Origin: Clostridiales bacterium UBA1738
Lineage (GTDB): Bacteria > Bacillota > Clostridia > UBA1381
Length of the DNA: 64,000 nt
Direction: 5' to 3'
Assembly (NCBI GenBank): GCA_002315735.1
Contig: DCIA01000004.1
Coordinates: 1-64,000 of the forward strand
Positions 17,733-25,132 of this stretch are shown here, piece after piece. How positions within the stretch are numbered: the first letter of the stretch is position 1; every line of letters starts with the position of its first letter. Under the pieces are notes generated by a model, which had not been told where the DNA came from, searched no databases, and saw only the letters and a list, made by a program, of their open reading frames with translations. A program made the translations under genes and the position numbers.

Positions 17733-18826
17733 TAAACATTAAATCTAAACAGAACAATGTCGCCGTCTTTCATAACATATTCTTTTCCTTCGGAGCGGAC
17801 AAGGCCTTTTTCTTTTGCAGCAGTCATTGAGCCAAGTTCCATTAGGTCTTTATAGGCTACAACTTCTGCCCTTATAAAGCCTCTTTCAAAATCGGAGTGA
17901 ATTTTCCCTGCTGCCTGCGGAGCTTTTGTTCCTTTTTTGATAGTCCAAGCTCTTACCTCAGGCTCACCTGCTGTTAGATAACTGATAAGTCCAAGAAGTG
18001 AATAACTTGCTTTAATAAGTCTGTCAAGTCCCGATTCGCTCATTCCAAGTTCTTCTAGGAACATTTCTTTTTCTTCTTGTTCAAGCTGAGCAACCTCTTC
18101 CTCAATTTTTGCGGAAACAGGCATAACTTCTGCCCCTTCTTCGTCTGCACGCTCTTTTACTCTTTTTACAAATTCGTTATTTTCTATGCCTTTTTGGAAG
18201 TCATCTTCAGCAACATTAGCAGCATAAATAACGGGTTTCATAGAAATTAAGGAAATTTCTTTCATTGTTTCTAATTCATCATCGGAATAATCTAAACTTC
18301 TTGCAGATTTTCCTTCTTCTAAGCAAACTTTAACTCGCTCTAATAGGTCTAATTCTTTTACAAGACCTTTATCACCTTTTAAAGCTTTTTTTGTACGGTC
18401 TATTCTTCTTTCAATTATTTCCAAGTCAGAAAAAATCAATTCTAAATCTATCGTATCGATGTCTCTAATCGGGTCAACAGTACCTTCTACATGCGTGATA
18501 TTAGTATCTTCAAAACATCTAACAACATGAACTATCGCATCAACTTCCCTTATATGTGACAAAAACTTGTTTCCAAGACCTTCGCCCTTTGAAGCACCCT
18601 TAACAAGACCTGCAATATCTACAAATTCAATGTAAGCTCTTGTAATTTTTTTTGGGTTATACATTTTTGCAAGAGAATCGATGCGTTCGTCCGGAACATC
18701 AACAACCCCAACATTTGGTTCTATTGTGCAAAACGGATAATTTGCAGACTCTGCTCCTGCCTTTGTTATTGCGTTGAATAATGTGGATTTACCAACATTT
18801 GGAAGACCAACTATTCCTAATTTCAT
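17732..18826 (-). CDS. ychF: Redox-regulated ATPase YchF
   Basis: 364 residues. Universally conserved Obg-family NTPase that prefers ATP and associates with ribosomes. It starts MKLGIVGLPNVGKSTLFNAI (P-loop); NYPFCTIEPNVG and DIAGLVKGASKGEGLGN follow, with a C-terminal TGS-like domain. The chromosome has been altered at its 5' end: the integrated element joins within the first codons (repeat 18811-18829), so its ribosome binding site (AAAGGAG) and any promoter are now element DNA. A second copy of the start region remains next to guaA. The coding sequence itself is intact. Confidence 0.97.
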   Translation of the reverse strand: MKLGIVGLPNVGKSTLFNAITKAGAESANYPFCTIEPNVGVVDVPDERIDSLAKMYNPKKITRAYIEFVDIAGLVKGASKGEGLGNKFLSHIREVDAIVHVVRCFEDTNITHVEGTVDPIRDIDTIDLELIFSDLEIIERRIDRTKKALKGDKGLVKELDLLERVKVCLEEGKSARSLDYSDDELETMKEISLISMKPVIYAANVAEDDFQKGIENNEFVKRVKERADEEGAEVMPVSAKIEEEVAQLEQEEKEMFLEELGMSESGLDRLIKASYSLLGLISYLTAGEPEVRAWTIKKGTKAPQAAGKIHSDFERGFIRAEVVAYKDLMELGSMTAAKEKGLVRSEGKEYVMKDGDIVLFRFNV

Positions 18827-18829
18827 AAT
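18811..18829. repeat. Left attachment-site repeat (attL)
   Basis: CTATTCCTAATTTCATAAT, identical to 30872-30890. On the minus strand it contains the ychF start ATGAAATTAGGAATAG. The flanking bases differ between copies on both sides, so the repeat is exactly 19 bp. Confidence 0.88.
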
Positions 18830-18880
18830 TTATCATATCTCCTTTGTTTATCAGTGTTTCGGGCGTTTTATTTTGTTTAC

Positions 18881-18900
18881 TTCGCCATTTTTTCGCCATT
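18881..18900. promoter_or_regulatory. Left arm-type integrase sites
   Basis: Two copies of TTCGCCATT (18881-18889 and 18892-18900), spaced 11 bp (one helical turn), just beyond the int stop and 52 bp inside attL. The same motif recurs at the right end. By analogy with the DR sites bound by the N-terminal domain of Tn916 integrase, they are probable arm-binding sites. Confidence 0.65.
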
Positions 18901-18903
18901 TTT

Positions 18904-20082
18904 TTATGCAAAATGCCTTTCAAAATCCTTGACGGCATTTACAAGGGAATCCTCCGTCACATGAACATATCTGTCCATTGTGGTTTTTATGCTTGCATGA
19001 CCGAGTAGCTTTTGCAAAACCTTTGGTTGCATACCGCTTTCAATAGCACGAGTTGCATACGTGTGGCGAAGTGCATGCATACAAAATCTTTTGATATTTG
19101 CCTCATCGCAAAGCTTATAGAGGTGCGTATCATACGAGCTGTTTTTTGCAGGCTCGCCGGTTCGCCAATTAATAAATACAAGGTCCTTCATCACAAGCTT
19201 ACTTGTTTTTCCTGTTCGCCTGTCTATGTACTCAAGGGACATATCAAGAAGCTCGGAGGACTTTTGATTTTCTCTTTTTGATGCTATTTCCTGCAAAATT
19301 TCATAGGCAGTATTTGTAAGCGGAATTGTTCGGTAGCTTTGTTGAGTTTTGGGTGGTCCTGCTCTCCAATAACCATTGTCATGTCTGTACTCTAATGTTT
19401 TGTTGATGGTTAAAGTTCTCTTTTCAAAATCTATCGCATCCCAAGTCAAACCAATCATTTCACCGGTACGAAGCCCTGTTTGTAAAATCAAAGCATACTG
19501 AAAATAATTATGTGACCCTTTTGCAACGTCTAAAAACTTTTTCTGTTCCTCTACTGTAAGAAACTTAATGTCGTTTACTGCACGGATAGGCTTTGAATAC
19601 TTTACACTGTCCATCGGATGCTTTGCAATCAAGTCATTCATAAGTGCCGATTTAAAAAGTGTCCCCATTGTAATATACGCCTGCTTTATGGTTGAGCCTG
19701 CATATTTTTCATCCATATTATTCAATACCATTTTGCAATGCAAGGGTTTTACATCGGAAAGCTTCATCTCTCCAAGCACCGACTGAATATTAATCGTATA
19801 TCTTTCGTAATAATTCCTTTTTGTGTTAGGTGCTAAGTCGTAAATAATATGCTCTATCCAATATTTAAACCACTCATCAACAGTCATTTCTGTCGAAACA
19901 AAGACATTTGTTGTTTTATCCTCGTATTTTGATTTTTCCAACCAATCTCGTGCTTCCTTAACGGTTACAAAGCACTTTTCCTTCCGTTTTCCATTTTTGG
20001 ATAGAAATCTTGCACTAAACAAACCGTCTTTTCTTTGGTAGATACCTTTTCCGCATTCTTTGCCTTTAAGATTTTTACCCAT
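18904..20082 (-). CDS. int: Tyrosine integrase, Tn916 family
   Basis: 392 residues. The N-terminal arm-binding domain (GKGIYQRKDGLFSARFLSK...) is followed by a SAM-like core-binding domain and a catalytic domain with the usual residues: Arg in QTGLRTGEMIGL, HALRHTYATRA (His-x-x-Arg), LLGHASIKTTMDRY with the nucleophilic Tyr. It should catalyse excision and integration between the 19-bp repeats. The ATG at 20082 follows AAAGGAG; the longer in-frame N-terminus has no ribosome site. It reads outward toward ychF, so its transcript could continue into ychF. Confidence 0.95.
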   Translation of the reverse strand: MGKNLKGKECGKGIYQRKDGLFSARFLSKNGKRKEKCFVTVKEARDWLEKSKYEDKTTNVFVSTEMTVDEWFKYWIEHIIYDLAPNTKRNYYERYTINIQSVLGEMKLSDVKPLHCKMVLNNMDEKYAGSTIKQAYITMGTLFKSALMNDLIAKHPMDSVKYSKPIRAVNDIKFLTVEEQKKFLDVAKGSHNYFQYALILQTGLRTGEMIGLTWDAIDFEKRTLTINKTLEYRHDNGYWRAGPPKTQQSYRTIPLTNTAYEILQEIASKRENQKSSELLDMSLEYIDRRTGKTSKLVMKDLVFINWRTGEPAKNSSYDTHLYKLCDEANIKRFCMHALRHTYATRAIESGMQPKVLQKLLGHASIKTTMDRYVHVTEDSLVNAVKDFERHFA

Positions 20083-20132
20083 ATATATCAGCTCCTTTCT
20101 CATATTGAGAAAAAAGCCAATGCAACACATAT

Positions 20133-20161
20133 ATTATATCACAAAGGCTTATTTTTTTCAA
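20133..20161 (-). promoter_or_regulatory. Promoter of int
   Basis: TTGAAA (20156-20161), 17-bp spacer, TATAAT (20133-20138) on the minus strand, about 50 bp before the int start. Confidence 0.7.
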
Positions 20162-20250
20162 TATAAATTATAACTAAGTTTATTTTCTTTTTTTCGCCAT
20201 AAGTTATGAAAACAGTTTACAGTCCGAAAATTCAAATTAATCATTAAATT

Positions 20251-20457
20251 TCACAAAATAGCATTTTGACTGATGTAATTTTCAAATTCCTTTCGCTTAA
20301 CTAACTTTTTTGCTCCGATATATAAAACAAACGGACAATTTGGCATACGAAGCATACTGTCGATTTTGTTTATTCCTATGTTGCTGTATTCAGCTGCTTC
20401 TTTAATTGTTAATGTCAATTTGCAATATATTGGCACGCTCTCAATATTATTTCCCAT
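20251..20457 (-). CDS. xis: Excisionase, Tn916 Xis-like
   Basis: 68 residues with a winged-helix MerR-like fold: LTIKEAAEYSNIGINKIDSML, then CPFVLYIGAKKLVKRKEFENYI, as in Tn916 Xis. It bends DNA at the element ends and directs the integrase to excise. The ATG at 20457 is supported by AAGGAAG; a GTG three codons earlier overlaps that site. It lies upstream of int on the same strand, with a separate int promoter between them. Confidence 0.92.
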   Translation of the reverse strand: MGNNIESVPIYCKLTLTIKEAAEYSNIGINKIDSMLRMPNCPFVLYIGAKKLVKRKEFENYISQNAIL

Positions 20458-20471
20458 ATGTGCCACTTCCT

Positions 20472-20604
20472 TTATTCGTCAAATATGTTACCTTCATCAA
20501 ACAAGTATCCTCGAAAAACCGTGCCTTCATTTGTTACAAACAAGCCTCTTGAATGCTTTGGTACCTAAGCTCTTCGGGTCAATTATTAAATCGTTAATAG
20601 TCAT
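20472..20604 (-). pseudogene. Small element gene broken by a frameshift
   Basis: AAAGGAG precedes ATG at 20604, and the reading begins MTINDLIIDPKSLGTKAF but stops after 25 codons. The other frame continues directly as RGLFVTNEGTVFRGYLFDEG...DE and stops at 20472 beside the xis ribosome site. The total of 133 nt fits one net extra base. I do not recognise the family. The intact protein would be about 43 residues. Confidence 0.55.
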
Positions 20605-20678
20605 AGTTTTGGACTCCTTTCTGTAGATTAAATCCGGATTTGTTTGTATTCTACCACTAAAAAATAACTTCCTCAAAC

Positions 20679-20768
20679 TTTAATAAATGACGCAAAAATC
20701 GCATAATAACAGCATTTTTCTGGCTTTCTTGTTTGAAATTAGGCATTTTCCGTCATTTAATAAATGAC
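20679..20768. promoter_or_regulatory. Operator-like repeats upstream of xis
   Basis: The 17-nt perfect palindrome GTCATTTAATAAATGAC (20752-20768) shares TTTAATAAATGAC with a direct copy at 20679-20691. It is a possible control site for the xis-int side; the binding protein could be the neighbouring HTH protein. Confidence 0.45.
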
Positions 20769-20782
20769 AAACAAATAAAAAA

Positions 20783-20818
20783 ATACCGTAAACATATAAA
20801 ATAATATGCTTACGGTAT
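20783..20818 (-). terminator. Terminator after HTH gene
   Basis: ATACCGTAA / TTACGGTAT arms with further pairing inside (CATAT/ATATG), followed on the minus strand by TTTTTTTATTTG. It lies right after the HTH gene stop. Confidence 0.85.
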
Positions 20819-20822
20819 GCTT

Positions 20823-21230
20823 TTACATAAATTCTCGTGACCCTAAATAATATTTTTCTTCGATTCCTATTTCATTTAATCTGTCATTGCAATCATAAAT
20901 ATCATATTCATAATAATTGAAAATTAAATCTAAATATGCAAAATCTACTAGTCTTGTTCTTGAAAGCTTGTAGCCTGAAAATTCTATTAATTCCAAAGAC
21001 TCATCCGGCTCCAAGCTTAATCCTATGCAAATTGTTACAATCGTTCTTAACTGTGGTCTCCTTGACGGATTTCTTTTAATATCAAATATTACATTTCTGT
21101 TTAAGCATGTTTCATCATAAAAATCATTCATTGATAAATTCTTTTCGTTTATTAATTTCATAATCTTTTCGTATAAGGTTTCACTTTTGGATAAATGCTC
21201 ATTATACTTGTCTAAAAAGCTTTTATCCAT
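20823..21230 (-). CDS. HTH (Xre-like) regulator of the element
   Basis: 135 residues. Residues about 18-75 read as a cI/Xre-type helix-turn-helix (LYEKIMKLINEKNLSMNDFY...NRNVIFDIKRNPSRRPQLRTIVTICIGLSL). The C-terminal half is acidic and Tyr-rich, with no domain I recognise. A 32-codon reading frame with a strong ribosome site ends 9 bp upstream, so both are probably made from one transcript that starts at the leader unit near 21560. It may control the element; its target sites are unknown. Confidence 0.7.
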   Translation of the reverse strand: MDKSFLDKYNEHLSKSETLYEKIMKLINEKNLSMNDFYDETCLNRNVIFDIKRNPSRRPQLRTIVTICIGLSLEPDESLELIEFSGYKLSRTRLVDFAYLDLIFNYYEYDIYDCNDRLNEIGIEEKYYLGSREFM

Positions 21231-21239
21231 ATTTGCCTT

Positions 21240-21338
21240 TTACAATTTTGTTTTATTGTCGGAGGATGAATGTGTAATTAATAAAAAAATGTATGTTGTT
21301 CTTGATTTCTTTATAATATTTTGATAGGGAATAAACAT
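21240..21338 (-). CDS. Small peptide (32 aa) upstream of HTH gene
   Basis: AAGGAGGTGGTGCGT-ATG gives an excellent translation start. The peptide begins MFIPYQNIIKKSRTTYIFLL, with a basic N-terminal part, a short hydrophobic stretch and a polar tail rich in Ser/Lys. The stop is 9 bp before the HTH gene. It could be a signalling, toxin-like or leader peptide; I recognise no family. Confidence 0.5.
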   Translation of the reverse strand: MFIPYQNIIKKSRTTYIFLLITHSSSDNKTKL

Positions 21339-21395
21339 ACGCACCACCTCCTTAGAATTGACAACTCCAACAGTAAAACCGCCATTTTTCTGTAA

Positions 21396-21589
21396 TCGAA
21401 AACACAGCCTCAAAAAGACTGTGTTTCATTAAATAATATTTATTTAATTTATTTTTGGGCATAAAAACCCCATAAAACTCAAATACAAAATTAATGTTCG
21501 TATGCCGGAAAGTCAATCATTATAGACTTTCATCAATGCACAAATAGTGTTTGTGATTACAGTATAGAGCACTTTGCAAAGCTCTTCAA
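21396..21589 (-). ncRNA. Structured leader or small RNA, copy 1, with its promoter
   Basis: The minus-strand promoter TTGAAG (21584-21589), 17 bp, TATACT (21561-21566) has the palindrome CTTTGCAAAG in its spacer. The predicted RNA begins near 21554 with conserved ACAAACACTATTTGTGC, then a 7-bp hairpin GAAAGTC/GACTTTC (21508-21531), then a 25-nt block (21481-21505) identical to copy 2. It ends at the hairpin AAACACAG/CTGTGTTT (21400-21426) with a short T-run. The peptide and HTH genes lie downstream, so it may be an attenuated leader of that operon. Confidence 0.6.
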
Positions 21590-21612
21590 CCGTTAATATA
21601 TCTTTATACTCG

Positions 21613-22485
21613 TTAAGCATCTTCATCACCTCTTGACAGATAAATCCGAGTAACATCATCACGATGATGACCGAGTAACTCCGATACCTTTCTTCTTGCA
21701 GTCACATCGTTATTTCCAGCCATAATAAACTCCTCATATTTCTCATGTGCATATGTATGGCGTAATCCGTGAAAAGTGATTTTGTTTTCTGTAAAAGCTT
21801 TTCTGTGATAAACAATAAAGCATTCTAATCTTTTCATTGCAAGATGTGTTTTGTCCTTTGGCGAAACAAACAATTTTTGACCGATTGGTGTAATCTGCAA
21901 CAACTTACTTAACATAATTCTGATACTTTCATTTATAGGAACATATCTTCTTAAACCACCCTTTCCCTTTACATACAATTCGCCAGTTTTCAAGGCTTTT
22001 TTAGCATCATTGGTATCAATCCTAAAGCATTCTTCAAGCCTTAACCCGGCATAACGAGCCAAAGTGAACATTGCTGCATAATCAATTCTTTCATTTTTCA
22101 TTGCAACACCAATCATTGCATTAACCTCTCTTCCACTCCATGCTCTGTCCACTCCGCCGAATCTTCTTCTTTCCAAGTCGAGCGAAGAATTTTCAGGTAA
22201 TTCATTTCTTGCATACGGCATTGCATCATGGAAGAATCTGATTGCCGAAAGTTCTGTCTTAATGGTTGATGCAGATAAACCTTTCTCTTTCATTTTTTCA
22301 ACATATGCTTTTATATGTTTTTCTGAAATGTTTGAAAGCTTTTGAAGATGAAATTCATCAGCTAAGAAAAAGATAAATCTTTTGAAGCCTTTTTTGTATC
22401 GTTCTCTTGTCTTAAAACTCCCTGTGTTTGTGTGCCTAAAAACCTTCTCAAACTGCACCTCTAAATTTTTGTAGTAGTTATTCAT
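21613..22485 (-). CDS. Second tyrosine recombinase (XerC/D-like integrase)
   Basis: 290 residues. The N-terminal SAM-like DNA-binding domain (YKKGFKRFIFFLADEF...) is followed by a catalytic domain with Arg in ARYAGLRLEECFRID, Lys in VKGKGGLRRYVPI, HGLRHTYAHEKYEEF (His-x-x-Arg) and LLGHHRDDVTRIYLSR (His and Tyr nucleophile). It is unrelated in detail to the Tn916-type Int of this element. It sits between two copies of a structured repeat unit at 21396-21589 and 23010-23255, in the same orientation. Its target is unknown; it may belong to a smaller unit nested in the element. Confidence 0.9.
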   Translation of the reverse strand: MNNYYKNLEVQFEKVFRHTNTGSFKTRERYKKGFKRFIFFLADEFHLQKLSNISEKHIKAYVEKMKEKGLSASTIKTELSAIRFFHDAMPYARNELPENSSLDLERRRFGGVDRAWSGREVNAMIGVAMKNERIDYAAMFTLARYAGLRLEECFRIDTNDAKKALKTGELYVKGKGGLRRYVPINESIRIMLSKLLQITPIGQKLFVSPKDKTHLAMKRLECFIVYHRKAFTENKITFHGLRHTYAHEKYEEFIMAGNNDVTARRKVSELLGHHRDDVTRIYLSRGDEDA

Positions 22486-23009
22486 ATTCCTTTTCCTTTC
22501 TTTTTTTGTGCATAGTTATGCCGTATTTCTAACCGATGTTTCCACCATATTTCCCTCTTTGAAATATTTGAAAACCTCATAATATCAAGAGTTTGGAGCA
22601 GTTATTATAAGTCTGTCTCCTATAGTATTAAATTGTTTCTTGCATATTGCTCGTTTAGTAATATTCCCGCCTATATTGAAATTTGTCATTTCTGCGGTCG
22701 CATAAAGATGCTTATATATATCATTGCAGTGATATATGAAAAATTATTCACAGCTGCAACTGTGTCGATGCACTGTCCTGCATCTATGGATTTACGCTAT
22801 GAAATCCGGTGAAAGTTTTTAGATAACACATTAAGAAGTTGACTTTTCGAATCCAAAAATACGAAAGAAATATTTAAATTATAAAAAGTCCTTCTTGGTG
22901 TCATTATTATCATTTGCCCGCTACGCAAAAGACAGTTTGCATATATAGTGCTTGAAGGCATTATTGGGCTTTCGTTATCTTTTTAATTTCATTATTGTCT
23001 TAATTGTTT
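22486..23009 (-). other. Structured intergenic region upstream of the recombinase
   Basis: About 520 bp without a long reading frame. It contains hairpins at 22716-22737 (ATATATCA/TGATATAT) and three consecutive ones at 22749-22764 (CACAG/CTGTG), 22767-22784 (GATGCA/TGCATC) and 22788-22807 (GGATTT/AAATCC). This density looks like a folded RNA or a protein-DNA complex site. A 34-codon frame overlaps it at 22585-22689. I match it to no known RNA family. Confidence 0.4.
22585..22689 (-). CDS. Possible small peptide (34 aa)
   Basis: The frame starts MTNFNIGGNITKRAICKK and ends at TGA after 34 codons. Composition is protein-like (basic middle, hydrophobic RLIITAP near the end), but no good ribosome binding site precedes the ATG. 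The frame stays open 20 or so codons further upstream without a start, so it may be the tail of a degraded gene. Confidence 0.3.
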   Translation of the reverse strand: MTNFNIGGNITKRAICKKQFNTIGDRLIITAPNS

Positions 23010-23255
23010 AAAAAACAAAAAAACAGAACTGAATTGACAAAAAAGTCAATCTTCGTTCTGTTATTTAAGTACGGATATTTCCGTAAAGAAAATGAAAAAG
23101 CCAACAGCATATACCTCAAAATGGGCATGACTATACTATTGGCTTAAATACAAAATTAATGTTCGTATGCTGAAATGCCACTGCATTTCTGACCATTGTC
23201 AACGCATAAATAGTGTTTGTATCTGCACTATATCACAACATGTTGTGCTTGTCAA
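23010..23255 (-). ncRNA. Structured leader or small RNA, copy 2, with its promoter
   Basis: The promoter TTGACA (23250-23255), 17 bp, TATAGT (23227-23232) has a spacer that is the 14-bp perfect palindrome CACAACATGTTGTG (23234-23247). The predicted RNA starts near 23220 and shares with copy 1 the 5' block (23204-23220, one mismatch) and the 25-nt block (23146-23170). Between them the hairpin has a different sequence, GAAATGC/GCATTTC (23172-23189), with pairing preserved. It ends in a strong terminator (AACAGAAC/GTTCTGTT, 23022-23062, then a T-rich tract), giving about 210 nt. No gene follows directly; the recombinase starts 520 bp later. Confidence 0.65.
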
Positions 23256-23661
23256 GTACAAAAACCACAAAATGTATGAATAATCTATGAATTTTTATCA
23301 GAGATTTTGTGACGAAAAGCTAACTTTAATTTTACATCTTTTTTAATAATACGTATTATTACGCAATAATACGCATTATTTGATTTCAAAAGTGAAAATT
23401 TGTCCGGATTAGTGCTTCGTTTATCGTTGTATAAAATCCGGCATTTTCGCCATTACATTGTATTTCATAGCTTTTATTATTATTTATCAAATTGTCATAG
23501 TGCATTTGAAAAAGAGCAACCACCGATATATAGGTTTATAGTGTTAACTTACTATTTTTGCTTCTTGCTATCCTGTGAACATATCTTTATGCGCTTCTGA
23601 AAAACTATTTCCGATTGATAAAACATTAATTTTGCTCATCTTCTATTATCTCCGTATATAT
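23256..23661. other. Intergenic region with tandem palindromes
   Basis: About 400 bp with no credible gene; short open frames here lack ribosome sites. The only clear structure is the pair of palindromes at 23345-23380, listed separately. Confidence 0.5.
23345..23380. promoter_or_regulatory. Tandem 16-bp palindromes (operator candidate)
   Basis: AATAATACGTATTATT (23345-23360, perfect palindrome) and AATAATACGCATTATT (23365-23380, one centre change) are spaced 20 bp centre to centre, two helical turns, so dimers would bind the same face. They lie 90 bp upstream of the copy 2 promoter. The cognate protein is unknown. Confidence 0.5.
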
Positions 23662-24921
23662 CTATTTTTCACTAGCAAAAATATTCCATTTATTATTTGC
23701 AATACAAACCAATAAAATTGCAATTATTAACATTATCGTAAAAATAATAAATACTGTTGTCCAATTATAATTATCCGAAAGCTCTCCTACCGCATAGCTT
23801 GAAATTAATATCCCAAACGAAGCAACAGCATTTAGTATTCCTGCAACAGAAACATCGCAGTTATCCTTTGCAAATTTTTTAGGTATTAGTACATTTATGA
23901 ATTGTGTTATTGCTGTAAGCGGTATCAGCGCCATAACAATTGTCAAAAAGAAAATTACCCAACTAATCTTTTGCGCATAGATAAGAACAACATTCATAGT
24001 TAATGCAATTCCAAACATTACAGTTATAGTAACCGTTGATGATTTGATTCTTTTCGGGTAGAAAAAATTTAAAAATAAGATTCCAAAAGCTGTTGAAATT
24101 GATATAACCCCACTTAAAAGATTTGAAACACTGACTGACAAGTTAGGAAAAAGCTCCGTAAGCATAACAGGAGCAAAAACCTTAATTCCGTTACTTACAA
24201 AAAACTGTATTACAAATGCCGGTATAATAATTAAAATGCCACTTTCTATAAGGCTTTTACATAATCGATTATTATCCTTTTTTTCATTTATTTCAAGCGT
24301 TTCCTCATCTTGAACAAATCCGCCTTTTTTATCTATAAATTTGTAAATGATAATAAAAGCGAAACCACTAATTAAAAGCAGTACCGACGATATAAGAAAA
24401 TTTTCTTCCCACTTTTTCACAATCGCAGCAAAAACATAGCTAAGGGCAATTCCGAGTATAAATGTCATAGGAATATAATAAGATGCATTCCGCCTATGAT
24501 TTTTATGTAATTCTTTTGATAAAATTCTGAAGGTCGATGGCCAAACTCCAAGCTGAATAATTGCATTTAATGACCAAATAATTATCATTGCATAATAATT
24601 GTGAAAAAAATACAATAATAGATTAGCTAAACCCGAACCAACTACCCCCAAAAAAACAAGTCTTTCAGGCTTATATTTATTTGAAAGCATTCCACCCGGA
24701 ATTTGGAATATTGCATAAAATAGCCAAAACATCGCAATTATTGTGCCTGTTTGGGTTTTGCTCATAACTTTTTCACTTACAATTGCCGCTATTGCAGCAG
24801 CAAAACAGTTTTTTGACATATACACAATTGAATACATAACAAATACTGTAATGCACAAAAACATACTGTATTTTTCATTTACCAAATATTTTTTGTAATT
24901 TGCAAATTTTGTATTTTCCAT
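23662..24921 (-). CDS. MFS transporter (organophosphate/GlpT-like group)
   Basis: 419 residues with about 12 membrane segments and a central polar loop near residue 200 (KKGGFVQDEETLEINEKKDN). The motif AIFQIPGGMLSNKYKPERLVF after TM2 and the N-terminal YMSKNCFAAAI region fit the MFS, probably near the GlpT/UhpT type. The substrate is unknown. The ATG follows AAGGGG at normal distance. It has its own promoter with an inverted-repeat operator. It lies in the cargo part of the element, next to an AEC transporter. Confidence 0.85.
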   Translation of the reverse strand: MENTKFANYKKYLVNEKYSMFLCITVFVMYSIVYMSKNCFAAAIAAIVSEKVMSKTQTGTIIAMFWLFYAIFQIPGGMLSNKYKPERLVFLGVVGSGLANLLLYFFHNYYAMIIIWSLNAIIQLGVWPSTFRILSKELHKNHRRNASYYIPMTFILGIALSYVFAAIVKKWEENFLISSVLLLISGFAFIIIYKFIDKKGGFVQDEETLEINEKKDNNRLCKSLIESGILIIIPAFVIQFFVSNGIKVFAPVMLTELFPNLSVSVSNLLSGVISISTAFGILFLNFFYPKRIKSSTVTITVMFGIALTMNVVLIYAQKISWVIFFLTIVMALIPLTAITQFINVLIPKKFAKDNCDVSVAGILNAVASFGILISSYAVGELSDNYNWTTVFIIFTIMLIIAILLVCIANNKWNIFASEK

Positions 24922-24969
24922 AATAATGTAACCCCTTATAATGATATTCGTCCTTTGAATGGTGTATTT

Positions 24970-25018
24970 TTATTAACACGAATGTCATATGTTTGTCAAC
25001 AGTTTAAGTAATTCGTGT
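24970..25018 (-). promoter_or_regulatory. Promoter and operator of the MFS gene
   Basis: Minus strand: TTGACA (24994-24999), 18-bp spacer, TAATAA (24970-24975). The inverted repeat ACACGAAT (24976-24983) / ATTCGTGT (25011-25018) brackets the -35 box, which suggests a repressor site. Confidence 0.55.
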
Positions 25019-25132
25019 AAGTGGTTGTGCAATTTTTTATATCTGTTTTTAGAAAATTCGGTATACAAATACCCATCAAGCAAATTAATAAATCTATTAA
25101 TTTTTCTCCTACCATTTCTATGAACTTATATT

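Noticed and set aside
22505..22560. Ten-codon leader peptide MVETSVRNTA before the recombinase
   Set aside because: It has a fair ribosome site (GAGGG) but is too short to separate from chance; not listed as a gene.
21481..23220. CRISPR array
   Set aside because: Only two repeat units, 1.7 kb apart, with a gene between them and with their own promoters and terminators.
23400..23600. 66-codon plus-strand frame
   Set aside because: No ribosome binding site, no recognisable family; it lies in an AT-rich intergenic region.
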